Assembly (NCBI RefSeq): GCF_038502225.1
Contig: NC_091292.1
Span: 48,507,107-48,571,106 of the forward strand
Source of the DNA: Cherax quadricarinatus
Lineage: Eukaryota > Arthropoda > Malacostraca > Decapoda > Parastacidae
Length of the DNA: 64,000 nucleotides
Direction of reading: 5' to 3'
Within the stretch, counting starts at the first letter, position 1; each line of letters starts with the position of its first letter. A model generated the notes under the pieces. The model did no database searches, was not told where the DNA came from, and worked only from the letters and a program-made list of their open reading frames with translations. Shown in pieces: positions 1 through 12,085 of this stretch. The position numbers and the translations under genes were made by a program.

Positions 1-2889
1 CGTAGCTTCTCATTTTATACCCCAAACTTTGGGCAGGCATTCTCAGAAATGCGTGCCTTGGTGGTTTCCTGCTTGTGCTCGTGCAGTACGTTTGAAACGC
101 ACTGTGTGGGGCAGGTATCGGTACAATAGAACCACAGAGAGACTACTTGATTTTAAGCAGAAGCTTGCGATCGCTCGCCGTGTCATCCATGACGCTAAAC
201 ACACTTGCTGGCGAGATTATGTCTCCACCATCACCTCTGCTTCCTCTATGAGTGCAGTCTGGAAAAAAGTACGAAAACTGAGTGGTAAATATTCTCCTGG
301 CCCGGCTCCTGTTCTGTGGGTTGCTGGTGTTGATATAGCAAACCCACTGGATGTTGCCAATGAAATTGGCAATCATCTGGTTCGTATTTCTCACGGGCTC
401 TATCTATGCCCCTCGTTTCTTTCCTCAAAGTCTGCCAGAGAGTTAGCACCCTTGGACTTTTCCTCTCTCAGAGAAGAACAGTATAATGTGCCTTTTACAC
501 TTCAGGAACTGGAGACAACACTCTCAGCTTGCCAATCATCGGCAGCTGGGCCCGACGACATTCATATTCGTATGCTACAACATTTACATCAGTCAGCCCT
601 TGTAGTCCTATTATGCCTTTTCAATCTTATTTGGTCACAAGGAGTTCTTCCACAGCTGTGAAAATCTGCCATTGTTCTCCCTTTCCACAAACCAGGCACT
701 ACGGGACGTGAAACCTCCCACTATCGTCCCATTGCTCTTACGAGTGCAGTTTGCAAAGTTATGGAACGCCTGGTAAATAGACGTTTAGTGTGGTATTTAG
801 AGACACACAACAGTCTCTCCACTCATCAATATGGCTTTTGTAAGGGACGTTCTACCATAGACCCCTTACTGTGCTTGGATACGTATGTTCGTAATGCCTT
901 TGCGAATAACCACTCAGTTATTGCCATATTTTTTGACCTGGAGAAGGCATATGACACAACTTGGAGGTATAATATTTTGGCCCAAGCCCACTCCTTAGGC
1001 CTCCGAGGCAATCTTCCATCCTTCCTTAAGAACTTTTTAACTGACAGACATTTCTGTCTTCAGGTTAACAATGTGCTCTCCCCTGACTTTATCCAAACTG
1101 AAGGTGTCCCCTAGGGATGTGTTCTGAGCACAACACTTTTTCTCCTTGCTATAAATGATTTGGCCTCTAGTCTTCTATGTTGATGACTTCGCTATTGCCT
1201 GTGCAGGCGCTGACTGTCACCTCATTACAGTTTCTCTCCAGCATGCTGTCGACTGTGTTTCCAATTGGTCCACCACACATGGGTTTAAATTTCCAGTACC
1301 AAAACTCACCAAATTACTTTCACTAGGCGCTCCGTCATCTCCGATCATCCTTTGTACCTCTATGGCTCCCGTATCCCTGATCGTGATACTGTCAGGTTTC
1401 TGGGCCTCCTCTTTGACCGTAGGTTATCCTGGAAACCTCACATTACCTCTCTGAAGGCAACTTGTCACAGCCGGCTGAACCTTCTTAAAACCCTTGCTCA
1501 TCTTTCATGGGGAGCTGATCGTCGAACTCTCCTTCGCCTACATTCCACCCTCATTTTATCGAAACTTGATTATGGGGACCAGATCTATTCAGCGGCCTCT
1601 CCTGCTACTCTCTCTAGTCTTAACCCCATTCATCACCAAGGATTACGTTGATGCCTTGGTGCTTTTCACTCTTTCCCTGTCGAGAGCCTCTATGCAGAAG
1701 CAAACGTTCCATCCTCATCAGATCGCCGTGATGCCCATTGCCTTCGCTACTATGTATGCTTTCATGATCTCCGCAATCCTTCCATTTATAGAATGGTCAC
1801 CGATATTAGTAGACATTCTTTATTTGTTCGCCTCCCCTGTTTGCTCCGTCCCTTCTCTCTCTTCGCCTACATTCGCTCTTGTCTTCTCTTCAATTACTAC
1901 CTTTCTATGTTCATGTAGCATCTCACTTTTCCCTACCCCTCTGGGAAGTTCCAGCTGTTCGAGTCTGTTCTTTCTCACTCCCTTGCTCGAAAGCCCAACT
2001 GTCTACGGTAGCTTCCCGCTCTCTTTTTCTTGACCACTTCCACTCTCATTCTCATGCTATTGCAGTGTACAAAGATGGCTCTAAGTCTTCTGACGGCGTA
2101 GGATTAGCAGCAGTGTTTCTGGACAGCATCGTACGAGGGCATTTACTGTCTTCGGCTAATATTTTTACTGCTGAATTGTATGCCATTCTTGCAGCACTTA
2201 TCCATATTGCATCTATGCCTGTGTCATCATTTGTAGTTGTCTCAGATTCCCTTAGTGCTTTACAGGCTATACAGAAATTTGATACACCTCACCCCTTAGT
2301 CCTCCATATCCAACTTTGGCTATGCTGCATCTCTACCAAACATAAAGATATTGTTTTTTGTTGGGTCCCTGGTCATGTTGACGTACAGGGCAATGAACAG
2401 GCAGACACTGCTGCGCGGTCAGCAGTACATGACCTACCAGTTTCATATAGAGGTGTTCCTTTTATGGACTATTTTGCTGCAATAGCTACCCTCCTTCACA
2501 CCCGTTGGCAACAACGTTGGTCTACTCTGCTCGGTAACAAACTTCAGTCTATTAAACCGAGTATAGGTTACTGGCCGTTTTCTTGTCACCACTGTCGAGG
2601 TTGGGAGACTACTCTCTCCCGTCTTCGCATTGGCCATACTCGTCTTACTCATGGATATCTCATGGAGAGGCACCCTGCTCCTCTCTGTGAGAATTGTCAG
2701 GTTCCATTATCGGTCAGCCACATTCTGTTAGACTGCCCACTTTATCAACGAGCACGCAGAATTTACCTCCGATGTCGTCTTCGCTCCGCTGCTCTCTCTT
2801 TACCTTCCCTTCTCGCTGATGGACCCACCTTTCATCTGGACTCTCTCATTGACTTTTTGACAACAACTGACTTACTTCACAAACTCTGA
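1..2889 (+). pseudogene. LINE ORF2 remnant: RT and RNase H (copy A)
   Basis: The reverse transcriptase would copy element RNA at a nicked target, and the RNase H would degrade the template. RT signatures are readable: FFDLEKAYDTTW near 930, YVDDFAIAC near 1177 and FLGLLFDRR near 1400. The RNase H domain (2070-2440) keeps AELYAILAAL, VVSDSLSALQAIQ and WVPGHVDVQGNEQADTAA, but its first motif reads YKDGS where copy B has YTDGS. The reading frame is broken by a TGA at 659-661 where copy B has TGG, by a TAG replacing the glutamine codon of the PQG motif near 1112, by a short deletion near 1170 and by a T loss near 1930. A TAG at 1916-1918 is shared with copy B. It cannot make a working protein. 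Confidence 0.9.
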
Positions 2890-3084
2890 TGATACCTTCA
2901 GCCCTTTCTACCTCAATCTCTTGCTACCCTCTGCCCCACACTCTCCCCTGCCCTGCTGTTTTCTGTAACCTACTGATCATCCCTCCCCCATTCTGCTGCC
3001 CAATACCCTCGCTTCCTTCCCTACCCTGCAGTGCTGTATAGCCCTTGTGGCTTAGCACTTCTTTTTTATTATAATAATAATAAT
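1..3084 (+). mobile_element. I-clade LINE, copy A, cut by window start
   Basis: This is a decayed LINE copy whose 5' part lies outside the window. Base 1 corresponds to about 27836 of the better copy B, between endonuclease and RT. The two copies align almost base for base to the 3' end, where both carry a T-rich stretch followed by TAA repeats (3069-3084). TAA-repeat tails are known from I-type LINEs, and an RNase H after the RT fits that group. No target-site duplication can be tested because the 5' end is missing. Confidence 0.9.
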
Positions 3085-5400
3085 GTGACACAACCAAAGA
3101 GATAGGAGAGGATGAACAAGCAAGGCTGGACCTCGTATTCACCTTGAACAGTTCAGACGTAGGGGAAATTAGACATGAAAGGCCCCAGTGAGCTAGTGAT
3201 CACGTGATCCTGAGATGTGAATGCTTAGTAGACAAAAATATGGAGAGTGAAGCAGCACGAGAAGGACTGGAAAACGCAAGCTTCAAAAGAGGGGACTACC
3301 AAAGCATGAGACAATTCCTGAATAAGGTGCACTGGAAAAGAGAATTAAATGGAAAGACAGTAAATGAAATGATGGAACACGTGACCACAAAGTGGAGGGA
3401 GGCAGAAGAGAAGTTCGTGCCAAGAGGCAAGAGAAACAATGGGAAGGGCAGAATGAACCCCTGGTTTACCCGGAGGCATTTAGACTCCAAAGCGAAGTGT
3501 GCTAGAGTATGAAAATAAAAAAAAGACATAGATGTCAAGAAAACAGGAAGACGAGCAAAAGAACCAGACACGAAATACTTGAATAAAGAGAGATATCCGG
3601 CGGCAATACGAGAATGACAGCATCAAAAGTCAAATCTGTCCCAAAGATGTTATACAACCACATCAGATGAAAAGCAACAGTAAACCACCAAGTAATCATG
3701 CTGAAGAAGGAAGGAGAGGGAGCTCAAAAGCGACCAGGAAATATGTAATGAGCTCAGCTTAAGATTTACTGAGGTATTCACAGTGGAGACAGTGAGGCTT
3801 ATTGCAGACCGGGCTGGTAGGGTATACCAGCATGTGTTGGATACACCACACAACCGAAAAGAAAAGGAAGAAATTACTATGTAAAATAGATTCATCGAAG
3901 GCGGTGGGCACAGATAACATTTCTCTTTGGGTCTTGAGAAAGGGAGCAGATGCACTGTGTGTGCCGCTAACAACTATCTTCAATAAATCTATCGAAACAG
4001 GGTGACTGCCTGAGGAGTGGAAGACAGAAAACAAAGTCCTAATTTTTAAGAAAGGAGACAAAACAGGCAACATTAAATTACAGACCAGTATCACTGACAC
4101 TATGGAGAAGATTATCAGGAGAAGAGTGGCGGAGTCCTAAAAACAGATAGGATCGTACATGACAACAATTACGGCTTCAAGGAAGAGAAATCCTGCATCA
4201 CGGGATTTCTACGAAGAGGTATCATAAGTAAGACAGGAGAGAGAGTGGGATGGTTATACTGCATCTCCTTGGACTGTAAGAAAGCTTTCAACACAGAACC
4301 TCACAAGAAACTGGTTATAAAGCTAGAGGAACAGGCAGGAATAGCATGGAGACCACTGTGATTGGTCAGTGAATTCCTGACAGGAAGGAAACAACGTTAC
4401 GAAGTGTCAAAGTGGGCTCAGGTATCAAGTGGAGTTCCACAAGGGTCAGACCTTGGTTCGGGACTGCTCCTTTTATATGTAAATTTTATAACAGAAGGTA
4501 TAGATTCAGAGATGCCCGTGTTTGTAGACGATGTGAAAGTAATGAGGAGACAACAAGCAGGCAAGGATCATGTAAGACTACATAGAGATCTGGACAGACT
4601 GAAAGCCTGGTCCATAAAAGGCTCCTGGAGTTTAACCCCATCAATTGCAAATTATGAAGCTTCTGGAAGTACAACAACGACCACAGATGGATTTCAGAGT
4701 AGGAGGTCAAAGGCTGCAAAACTCAATTAAGGAAATAGTTCTTGGGGTTAGCATCATACCGAACTCAGCTCCTGAGGCGCATATCATCCAATAACTGCTA
4801 CAGCATATGGGCGCCTGTCAAAACTAAAAGTAGCATTTCGACATCTAGGAATGGAGTTATTCACGACACTGTACACTGTGTAAGTCAGACCCATATTGGA
4901 GTATGTAGCACCCGAATGTAGCCTACACATAGTCAAACACGTCAAGAAATTAATTAGAAAAATAGCAAAAATTTGCAACAAAATTAGTCCAGGAGCTTAG
5001 GAGTATGTCCTACGAGGAGAGGTGAAGGAAAGATAGGGACGGGGGGACATGATAACGAAGTATAAAATACTGACTGGAATTAAAAAGCCGGACAGGGCCA
5101 GAATGTTTATGAGATGGGACACATGAACAAATGGACACAACAGGAAGTTAGCAACTCAGAGGAGTCATAGGGATGTTTAAAATTATTTACTTAGTCTTAG
5201 AGTTGCCAAGAAGTGGAACAATCTGGAGAGTGAAGTAATGAAAGCAGAATCCATACATTGCTTTAACATGAGGTACGATCATCTTGGAACAGGGAGATAG
5301 TGGACCTAATAGCGACTAGTGATGAGGCAGGGCCACGAGCTGTGAATCGACCCCATCAACCACAAATAGGCAAGTGTAAATAGGTGAGTACACACACACT
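3085..5400 (+). pseudogene. CR1-like LINE ORF2 remnant
   Basis: Heavily mutated LINE ORF2, readable in pieces across frames. It starts at the end of the endonuclease (LDLVFT, then SDHVIL near 3200). It continues through a linker rich in basic residues and an RT region with SKAVGTDNIS (near 3900), SGVPQGSDLGS (near 4430) and FVDDVKVMRR (near 4520). The C-terminal region is scattered through 4740-5290. The 3' end reads AGGTGAGTACAC near 5385-5397. The same terminus occurs in reverse near 48428, so it is a family end. Many stops and frameshifts make it inactive. The family is the one also seen at 5520, 47041, 48429 and 50445. Confidence 0.8.
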
Positions 5401-5519
5401 GGTAACTTGTAGGGCCAGTTGCTAATTGTATGGTGATTTCAGTCACGTGGATAGCTAAGATGATGGAGGCGGTACTGGAAGACATTATTCATTAATATGT
5501 TAGAGATGCTACCAGAGAG

Positions 5520-6097
5520 AGAGAAAGAGAGGAGGTGATGAACCAGCACGGCTGGACATCTCATTCACCTTGAGTAGCTCCGACACTGGGAAAATCACAT
5601 GTGAAAAGACCCTAAGAGCTAGTGATCACGTGGTTCTGAGCTTCATCTACATTGGAGAGTTAATGGAAAGTGAAATAGAATGAGAAGGAAGGGGACTACA
5701 CAGGCATGAGGCAATTCCTGCATAAGGAGCAGTAGGGAAGAGAACTGGAAGGAAAGAGAGTAAATGAAATGATGGATCACATGACCACAAAGTGGAGAGA
5801 TGCAGAGAAGTTCGTTCTCAAGGACAATGGAAACAATGAAAAGACCAGATGTGCTAGAGCATGGAGAAATAAAAGAAGACGAAGGACCCAGGACAATAAG
5901 GAGACGAGCCAAAGAACCAGAAACACATATGCATGGATAAGGAGGGGGGCCCAGCGGCAATACAGGAATGACATAGCATCGAAAGCCAAGTCTGACCCTA
6001 AGGTGTTGTACAGCCACATCAGGAGGAAAACAACAGTTAAGTACCAGGTAATGAGACTGAGAAAGGAAGAAGGGGAGATGACAAGACACGATCTGAA
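5520..6097 (+). pseudogene. CR1-like LINE fragment (endonuclease end and linker)
   Basis: Second copy of the same family as the element just upstream. It aligns with roughly 3095-3720: LDISFTLSSS, the SDHVVLSF motif near 5620, the basic linker and MYSHIRRKTTVK-type sequence near 6010-6040. It stops abruptly near 6097, where an unrelated LINE endonuclease fragment begins. Stops and small deletions are frequent. Only about 580 bp survive and no RT domain is present. Confidence 0.75.
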
Positions 6098-6300
6098 TGC
6101 AACATACGGGGTTATAAACTATTCCACACTGATAGGGTCAACACCAAGGGTGGTGGAGTGGCGATGTATGTCAGATATAATTTAAATTGTTGTGTTAGAC
6201 AAGATATAAGATAAAAAACATCGGACACAGAATCTGTTTGGCTACAGTTTCTCGAGGGTTGTGAAAAATTAATATTGATAGGGAGTGTGGATTTTTTCTG
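6098..6300 (+). pseudogene. CR1-like endonuclease fragment
   Basis: About 200 bp closely match 36711-36930 of the CR1-like element F: GYKLFHTDRV, GGGVAMYVRYN, ESVWLQFLEG. A stretch of roughly 30 bases present in the other copy (just before GATAGGGAGTG) is deleted here. The fragment keeps only part of the APE-type endonuclease. It is joined directly to the fragment at 5520, either by insertion or by recombination. Confidence 0.75.
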
Positions 6301-7297
6301 TAAAACATCAACATAAGCTAAGTAACTGTACAGGAATTAAGGTACTTAGCTTTGTCGTTGTCTCAGCCTATCTGCAGCTGCAACCAGCAGACTCCTCCAA
6401 CATGAAACAGTTGTTCTACAACCCTGGAGCTGATGAGAAATAAATGTATGTATACGATTGCCCAAAAGGAGCATATGGCAATATACATTCAGTAAATGAT
6501 TACTGAACAGTGCCTTATTTGCTTATAGTTTTTGGGCTCGATGGCCCACAAGTAACTGGGTGTATGGTAAATCTGGCTAGGTCATACTTTAGCTCTCAAC
6601 TGCTCAGTCAGCTGAACCAAACTATGCCTAAGCAAACTTACCTGGGTACATGTTTCGGACCCTTAAATGTCACCCGAGTATCCGCTGTCTTGACTGAAGA
6701 ATCTGTACCTTACAGTGCACTGTTAGTCTATAAAAATAGTTCTCAATACACGGTACACTACACTGTCTTCAATATTATTCTATTCTCACAGTAATGTCAC
6801 TACAGAAAACTGAGCACACTTCTCTGTAATTGTTCTACTGTGAATGGAGATTGTCACTGAGGTACAGCAATGCGTGATTGCCTTGTCCACTCTTATGGCG
6901 TTAACCACGAGTTGTTTGCTGCACCAGTACATAAAGCAGTCTGCCCGCTCCTGCCCTTAGCGACACCCCAGTGCTCCTAGTTACAAAGGATATGCTGATT
7001 CCATCAGTTATCCCTTCCTTGCAAAACTGCAACTGGAAGCAATACCAGATGATTGATTTCTTGTTGTCTGTGCATAGACGAAAATGTACAATAGCGGTAA
7101 CTTATAAATGAATGGGTGCAGGGTTTCCCTTAATTTTCCTGCTACAATAACAGATTAATTTTCTCTCATTAACCCACACTGGTTGCAACACTGGCCTCTT
7201 GCAAGAAAGTGGCGTGACTACTGACACACGCTGGTCATCTGCTTCCTGGAGAAAAATTTTCCATACTAAGGAGAGGCAGAAGTTCGCTGTAGGTAAA
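6301..7297. other. No feature recognised
   Basis: Nearly 1 kb without convincing coding structure. Short open frames, including one at 6510-6794, show no motif, no repeat partner in the window and no splice-like arrangement that I can support. Composition is ordinary. Confidence 0.5.
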
Positions 7298-8865
7298 CTA
7301 TTCATCTCTTAACATTAAATGGATTTTCTCACTCGCCACCATTGCTGATTGTCTCCTCTGAACAGCTTTAGTCTCTGGGGTTTGTGGAGAATCATTACAT
7401 TTGTTTTCTACACTATGTAATTCTAATGGTACTAATTTGTCTATTGTCCACTTATTCACTACACCTTCGTTCAAAACATCAACTGTCCTGATGATTCCAT
7501 TTACATCAGGATGTATGGTCACGATTTGTCCAAGTGGCTTTGGGACCTCGGACCATCATTGTCAGTAATCACTCTGTCTTAAGGACTTATGATTTTCAGG
7601 AACACCAGCTCCATATAAGTGTTCTCTCAGCGAGGTGAGATAGTCTTCTTGCCAAATTTTCTCTCAAAGTTCAGTCATTTTATTAAGATGTTTGAAATAT
7701 CGTTTTAGTTGCTCAGGTTCGAAATAAGTAGGATCCTCTATGATTTCTATCATTCATGGGAGGAACAGGTTCGAGCCTTCTGCCATGGAGTAAATGAGAT
7801 GGACTTAACACTTCTAAATTGTCCAGATCATTGGTAACATAAGTAAGAGGACTGTTGTTGACTCTTTTCTAGAGTCAACACCAGTTCTCATCCCAACCTA
7901 TTTCGAGCTTCCATGCATCTTGCACTAGTATTTTACCAATTACGGTATAGGGTGAGACGAGTCCTAGAGGGTCAAAACATTGTAATACCTCTGACAGTAA
8001 ACTACGTTTGGTGAGTGTTCCGCTCAATTTATTGTTTATCCTTTTGAGACTCAGTGTCTTCCTGTGTGTTCCAAATTAAGTCCCAGCATATTGTTGCAAT
8101 CAGGAATTTCAGCTTCAGGGAAATCTTCTTTGATAAGTTCCCTTAAATGAGTTGAATTATTATTCCACATCCTTAGAGTCATATTTGCTTCTTTCATTTC
8201 CTTGTTAGCTTTTCTGTATAAGGATTTCAAATCCTTCTCTTTATTCACAGTAGAAACTAAGATTTTTGAAGGGACTTCAGATTTCTTCAAATGTGTATTT
8301 TCGAGTACCTTCTAGCAAGAGTGGATAGGATGTTGCACCAAATAATACTGACTTGAAACGATATGTTTTCACAGGACTTTGAGGATCATGTGGATTGTCA
8401 GGCCACAAGAATCGAGTATAACCTCTATTTAATTCTTTTAGTCCGACTTATGAAAGCCTGGAAAATATCAGCCGTGTAGGCATATGGGTTTGTGCGAAAT
8501 TTCATAAGCTCGTCTCCAAGCTTCTCAGATAGTGAGGGTCCGGTCTTCAGTCATTAAGACTTGCTACATCTTTATTTGCACGTGCGCTGCAATTGTATAC
8601 AACACGTAGTGGAGTGGTTTCAGAATCTTCTGTGACTCCATGGTGCGGGAGATAATGAGCTTCTGTCTTCAACTTGTCTTTGACTACTTCCTCAATGGAT
8701 TTATTGTCTAACTGTTCTTGTATGATATTATCATAGACAGTCAGTAGCTCTGGATTCTTCCTGAGCTCATGTATGTGTGCTTTCATTTGTCCGAAAACCA
8801 TGCGATAATTACTAGGCAGGGTGTCCCATAGCTTGATCGCCAGCGTACTAAGCTCACACACTGAG
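7298..8865 (-). pseudogene. BEL/Pao pol remnant, copy 1 (internally deleted)
   Basis: Minus-strand copy of the element better seen at 10891-16041. Reading in its own direction, 8861-8050 holds the N-terminal RT region (LRKNPELLTVYDN, then YLPHHGV, VYNCSARANKDV) and the following palm and linker (MWNNNSTHLRELIKEDFPE). At about 7870 the sequence jumps from RT palm sequence straight into the end of the integrase (SPLTYVTNDLDNLEVLS). About 1.7 kb present in copy 2 (roughly 11310-13040) is missing. The far end (7522-7298) encodes the integrase tail, VNGIIRTVDVLNEGVVNKW and beyond, which copy 2 lacks. Frameshifts are common. Confidence 0.8.
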
Positions 8866-8867
8866 GT

Positions 8868-9240
8868 CCGTGTCGTGTGGGGTTCGGTAGGAGATTGAAA
8901 GGTAAACTCACTTGCCGGCTCAGTAGAAATTTATCTCCAGAAATCGCTGTAATCGTCAGAATTACAGGCCCTCCGTTGCCACCAAATTGTCGTGTGGGGT
9001 TCGGTAGGAGATTGATGGATAAGGTAAACTCACTTGTTGGATGGCAACGCTATATTGTCAGACTGTGGTAATGGGAGATGGAGGGAGCCCAGCCTGCCGT
9101 ATCCTGCCTTCTACTATGCCTATGCGTCGACTGAGGCCGAGGTAGCCTGTCCCGCTCACTCATGGAGCATCCCGTGACGTCACACAGTCACAGGCCCAGG
9201 GATCCTCCATATAAACACATGGATGGTACTATGATACGCT
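8868..9240. repeat. Possible LTR fragment with partial duplication
   Basis: Two direct copies of a roughly 45-bp segment beginning TGTCGTGTGGGGTTCGGTAG lie at about 8868-8916 and 8988-9040. The bases between them, read on the minus strand, start TTTGGTGGCAACGGAGGG, which resembles the primer-binding zone next to a Gypsy-type LTR end. A TATAAA occurs near 9212. The block splits BEL copy 1 between its RT and protease parts. LTR identity is an inference and the outer limit is unclear. Confidence 0.3.
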
Positions 9241-9249
9241 ATACAACAC

Positions 9250-9543
9250 ATATAAGGGGATCAGCAACTATGCTGACATCCGGAGTTCAAATCTCCTCCT
9301 GTACAGTTGGAAAATATTAGGGACGTGTTTCCATAAGACACCTGCTGCCCCTGTCCCTGTTCACCGATCAGTTTAAAATTTGGGTTCCTGGGTGATAGTC
9401 GACTGGTGGGAGTCGCATCCTGGGACAAAACTGACCTAATTTGCCCGAAATGCTCAGCATAGCAAGGGGCTTTCTATACAGTAGTATGTCATTGATGTCA
9501 GCTAGGCCTGTATACTATGTACATGTACTTGTAGTAAATAAAG

Positions 9544-9620
<77 letters not shown>

Positions 9621-9622
9621 TG
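9250..9622 (+). mobile_element. tRNA-derived SINE with (TTA)n tail
   Basis: The head has a decayed tRNA-like region with a box-B-like GAGTTCAAATCTCC near 9287-9300. The middle contains GTCGCATCCTGGGA near 9410-9424 followed by AATTTGCCCGAAATGCTC. A similar middle occurs in the SINE at 52545-52820 on the other strand, so this is a shared SINE core. The 3' end is an ATT/TTA tract (9545-9622), typical of LINE-mobilised SINEs. No protein is encoded; the leucine-rich open frame here is only the tract translated. Confidence 0.6.
9545..9622 (+). repeat. (TTA)n microsatellite
   Basis: About 25 ATT/TTA units with one T-rich interruption near 9610. It forms the tail of the SINE at 9250. Confidence 0.95.
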
Positions 9623-9635
9623 TTATGCGGCGAAT

Positions 9636-10216
9636 TTAATTTCCAAGTTAACCTATCCCACTACTGTCCATCTTGATATTTGGTTATTAGTCTCAGACCT
9701 TTGTGGGCTTGGTTTATTTACATCAATACCTATCGTATCTAAATCCCACAACTTATCAACGGGTTTAATCATTTCTTCCAGTAATGATAATTTTTGCTGA
9801 GGTACATGATCAGCGGTTATCCATGTAAGTAATACATTTTCCAATGAATCAATATCAGCTTCTGTCCCACTTTGAAAGGGAAACGTACCACATATATATC
9901 TTGCTGTTTTCAGCAAGTGAACATCATATTTACTTACTATATTTTGCACAAAAAATTATAATAATCACTTCCAATGATTAAATCAGTTGGACTAACCTTG
10001 TCCGTCTATATGTCTGTACAGGCTAACTTGACCTTGGTTGTTTTCAGTGCTGCAACTGTTTCTCTTAATCACTGGATCTGCAAAGACTTAGGCAAATCAT
10101 CTACTACCACAGCTTCTACTGTCTTTTTCCTGTTTCCTAGACCAACAGTGATTCTGGCTAGGTCATATGCCTGTTTACTAGAACTTTGGAAAAAAAAAAC
10201 AGCTATATCTAACTGC
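9636..10216 (-). pseudogene. BEL/Pao protease-region fragment, copy 1
   Basis: Minus-strand sequence closely matching 14020-14600 of copy 2. It covers the segment between the zinc-knuckle gag end and the RT, where BEL/Pao elements carry an aspartic protease-like domain. Readable pieces include YICGTFPFQSG, VLLTWITADHVPQQKLSLLEE and PVDKLWDLDTIGIDVNKPSPQ. I did not find an intact active-site DTG/DSG in either copy. It is cut at 10216 by the mini-element that separates the two BEL copies. Confidence 0.7.
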
Positions 10217-10880
10217 ATTTTGGCATAGGTTTGTTTGTTAAATTAGACACATGTGCAACTCTTGGGTATCTTTATTGAGGAAACGTTTCGCCACACAGTG
10301 GCTTCATGAGTCCAAACAAAGGATAAACTAGAAGAACAGGAGGAGAATGAGGTAATCAGTCCCTCAGCCTTGAGTCGATGTTGTCAGTCCATCAATCTTG
10401 AATAGAATACGGCATATGAGCGGAGAAGCAGTTTATAAACCGTATTTCAGGAGAGGTGCAGCAGTCGAAGGTGGTGTCACATTTGTCCAATGTGGAAGTA
10501 GATTCGCCATCCAGTGGCTTTATCAATACAAATTCCAGGACATAATTTGAAGATAGTAGAACTATGTACAGAAGATGAGGTAATCAGTCCCTCAACCTAG
10601 GAGTAGGTGCGAAGAGCTCCGTAGTCGTGGAGATTCTGAAGCAGAAGCAAGGCGCCTGACGCTTATATACTAACGTCAGGTAAAAATGGGACGGGTAGCA
10701 GACGAGGGCATAGTCACTGGTAGGCGGGATTCCCCAGTGGAAGTAGGTCCTACCCAAAGAGATGGGTTAGTTGTAGTAGTAGTTGTCGTAGTCGTGAAGG
10801 TTATGTACATGTCCTCAGAATCAAGATTCCATGATGTTGCAGTGTCTGACAAGTTGTACGAGAATGGTATACAATACTGA
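10217..10880 (-). mobile_element. Chimeric ribozyme-type mini-element (family A + B)
   Basis: The first part (10222-10500) matches family A, whose complete copy is at 49825-50419. The second part (about 10507-10880) matches family B at 31905-32519. The switch lies near 10505, within bases leading into CGCCATCCAGTGGC. On the minus strand the family A hammerhead-like core is at 10286-10310, but its 7-nt core reads CTCATGA rather than CTGATGA. The family B core lies near 10508-10535. The element sits exactly where BEL copies 1 and 2 meet. No protein is encoded. Confidence 0.7.
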
Positions 10881-11483
10881 CAAGTGCTTATTCACTACAC
10901 CTTTGCTCAAAATATCAGCTGTCCTGATGATTCCATTTGCATGAGGATATATGGTCACAATTTTTCCAAGTGTCCATTGGGACCTCGGACCATCATTGTC
11001 AATAATCACTATGTCACCAGTTCTTAAGGACTTATGATTCTCAGGAACACCAGCTCCATAGAAATGTTCTCTCAATGAGGTGAGATAGTCTTCTCGCTAA
11101 ATTTTCTCCCAACGTTCAGTCACTTTATTAAGGTGTTTGAATTTACGTCTGAGTTGCTCAGGTTTGAAATAAGAAGGATCCTCTATGATTTCTTTATCAT
11201 TCATGGGAGGAACAGGTTCGAGCCTTCTGCCATGGAGTAAATGAGATGGACTTAACACTTCTAAATTGTCCAGATCATCGGTAACGTAAGTTAAAGGTCT
11301 GTTGTTGACTCTATTTTCTATTTCAGTCACAGCTGTGCGAAATTCTTCTAAGTCGATTCTCTGACGATGAAGAGTCTTCCTTAAACAACGTTTGACAATG
11401 CCGATCATTCTTTCATAAAATCCGCCGTGCCATGGAGATTTAGGAGGAATGTATCTCCAACGACAACTGCGTTGATTCAGCAT
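10881..11483 (-). pseudogene. BEL/Pao integrase: C-terminal part
   Basis: RYIPPKSPWHGGFYERMIG carries the last catalytic glutamate region. NRPLTYVTDDLDNLEVLSPS and LLHGRRLEPVPP follow, then the C-terminal domain GDIVIIDNDGPRSQWTLGKI and NGIIRTADILSKGVVNK. A frame change lies near 11090. The last 40 to 50 residues seen in copy 1 are cut away by the mini-element at 10880. Confidence 0.85.
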
Positions 11484-11515
11484 CTGTTGTACTTCTGCTT
11501 GATCAAAGATCTTGC

Positions 11516-12085
11516 TTATATAAGCAGCACCAACAACAAAGTTCGCTGCATTTTCGAAATCATCAGTCTAGGACATGCCCTTCTGGCTGCAAACCTTCTG
11601 AATAATTTGATAAAGGTTTCAGCAGACATGTCAGTGGCTACTTCTAGATGTACTGCTCTAGTTGTAGCACAAGTTAACAAACAGATGTACACCTTGATGG
11701 GAACTTTGTCAACGATTTTCGTTAAAATTATTGGTCCAATGTAACCTACACCTGTCACCTCAAATGGAGTGACATGACAAACTCTTTCAGAGGGATATGG
11801 AGGTGGACCTGGATGCTGACATACTCGCATATCGTAGTGACGACAAGTAATACAGTCCTTTATTTGTTTTTTCACACTTTGTCGACCTTGAGGTATCCAG
11901 TAGGATTGTCGTATATGACAAAGTGTGTCAGCTACCCCACCATGTAACACGTTACTGTGGGCGTTTTGCACAATCAGTTTTGTTAGCCAATGATTCTTGG
12001 GGATCAACATTGGATGTATGGCTTCTTTAGGTAGTGAAGAATTATGGATTCTTCCTCGACATCTTACAATCTTTTCTGAGTCGAG
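11516..12085 (-). pseudogene. BEL/Pao integrase: zinc finger and catalytic core
   Basis: The integrase joins cDNA ends to host DNA in the nucleus. Visible in order: the IVRCRGRIHNSSLP lead-in, an HHCC-type zinc finger (HGGVADTLCHIRQSYWIP, then CITCRHYD), and the catalytic core with GYIGPIILTKIV and YICLLTCATTRAVHLEV. The core frame ends near 11516 and continues at 11483. The first catalytic aspartate, expected in a V-D-Y/F-x-GP context, reads VGYIGP here, which suggests a D-to-G change. Confidence 0.85.

Noticed and set aside
6510..6794. Possible small host gene
   Set aside because: No motif, no repeat partner and no splice structure I could support; length is within chance for AT-rich DNA.
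8050..8290. Separate small minus-strand gene
   Set aside because: It matches the RT linker of BEL copy 2 (13408-13250) and is part of the BEL remnant.
9441..9800. 119-codon frame with a leucine run
   Set aside because: The leucines are the (TTA)n tail of a SINE, and the C-terminal part is antisense to a BEL remnant.
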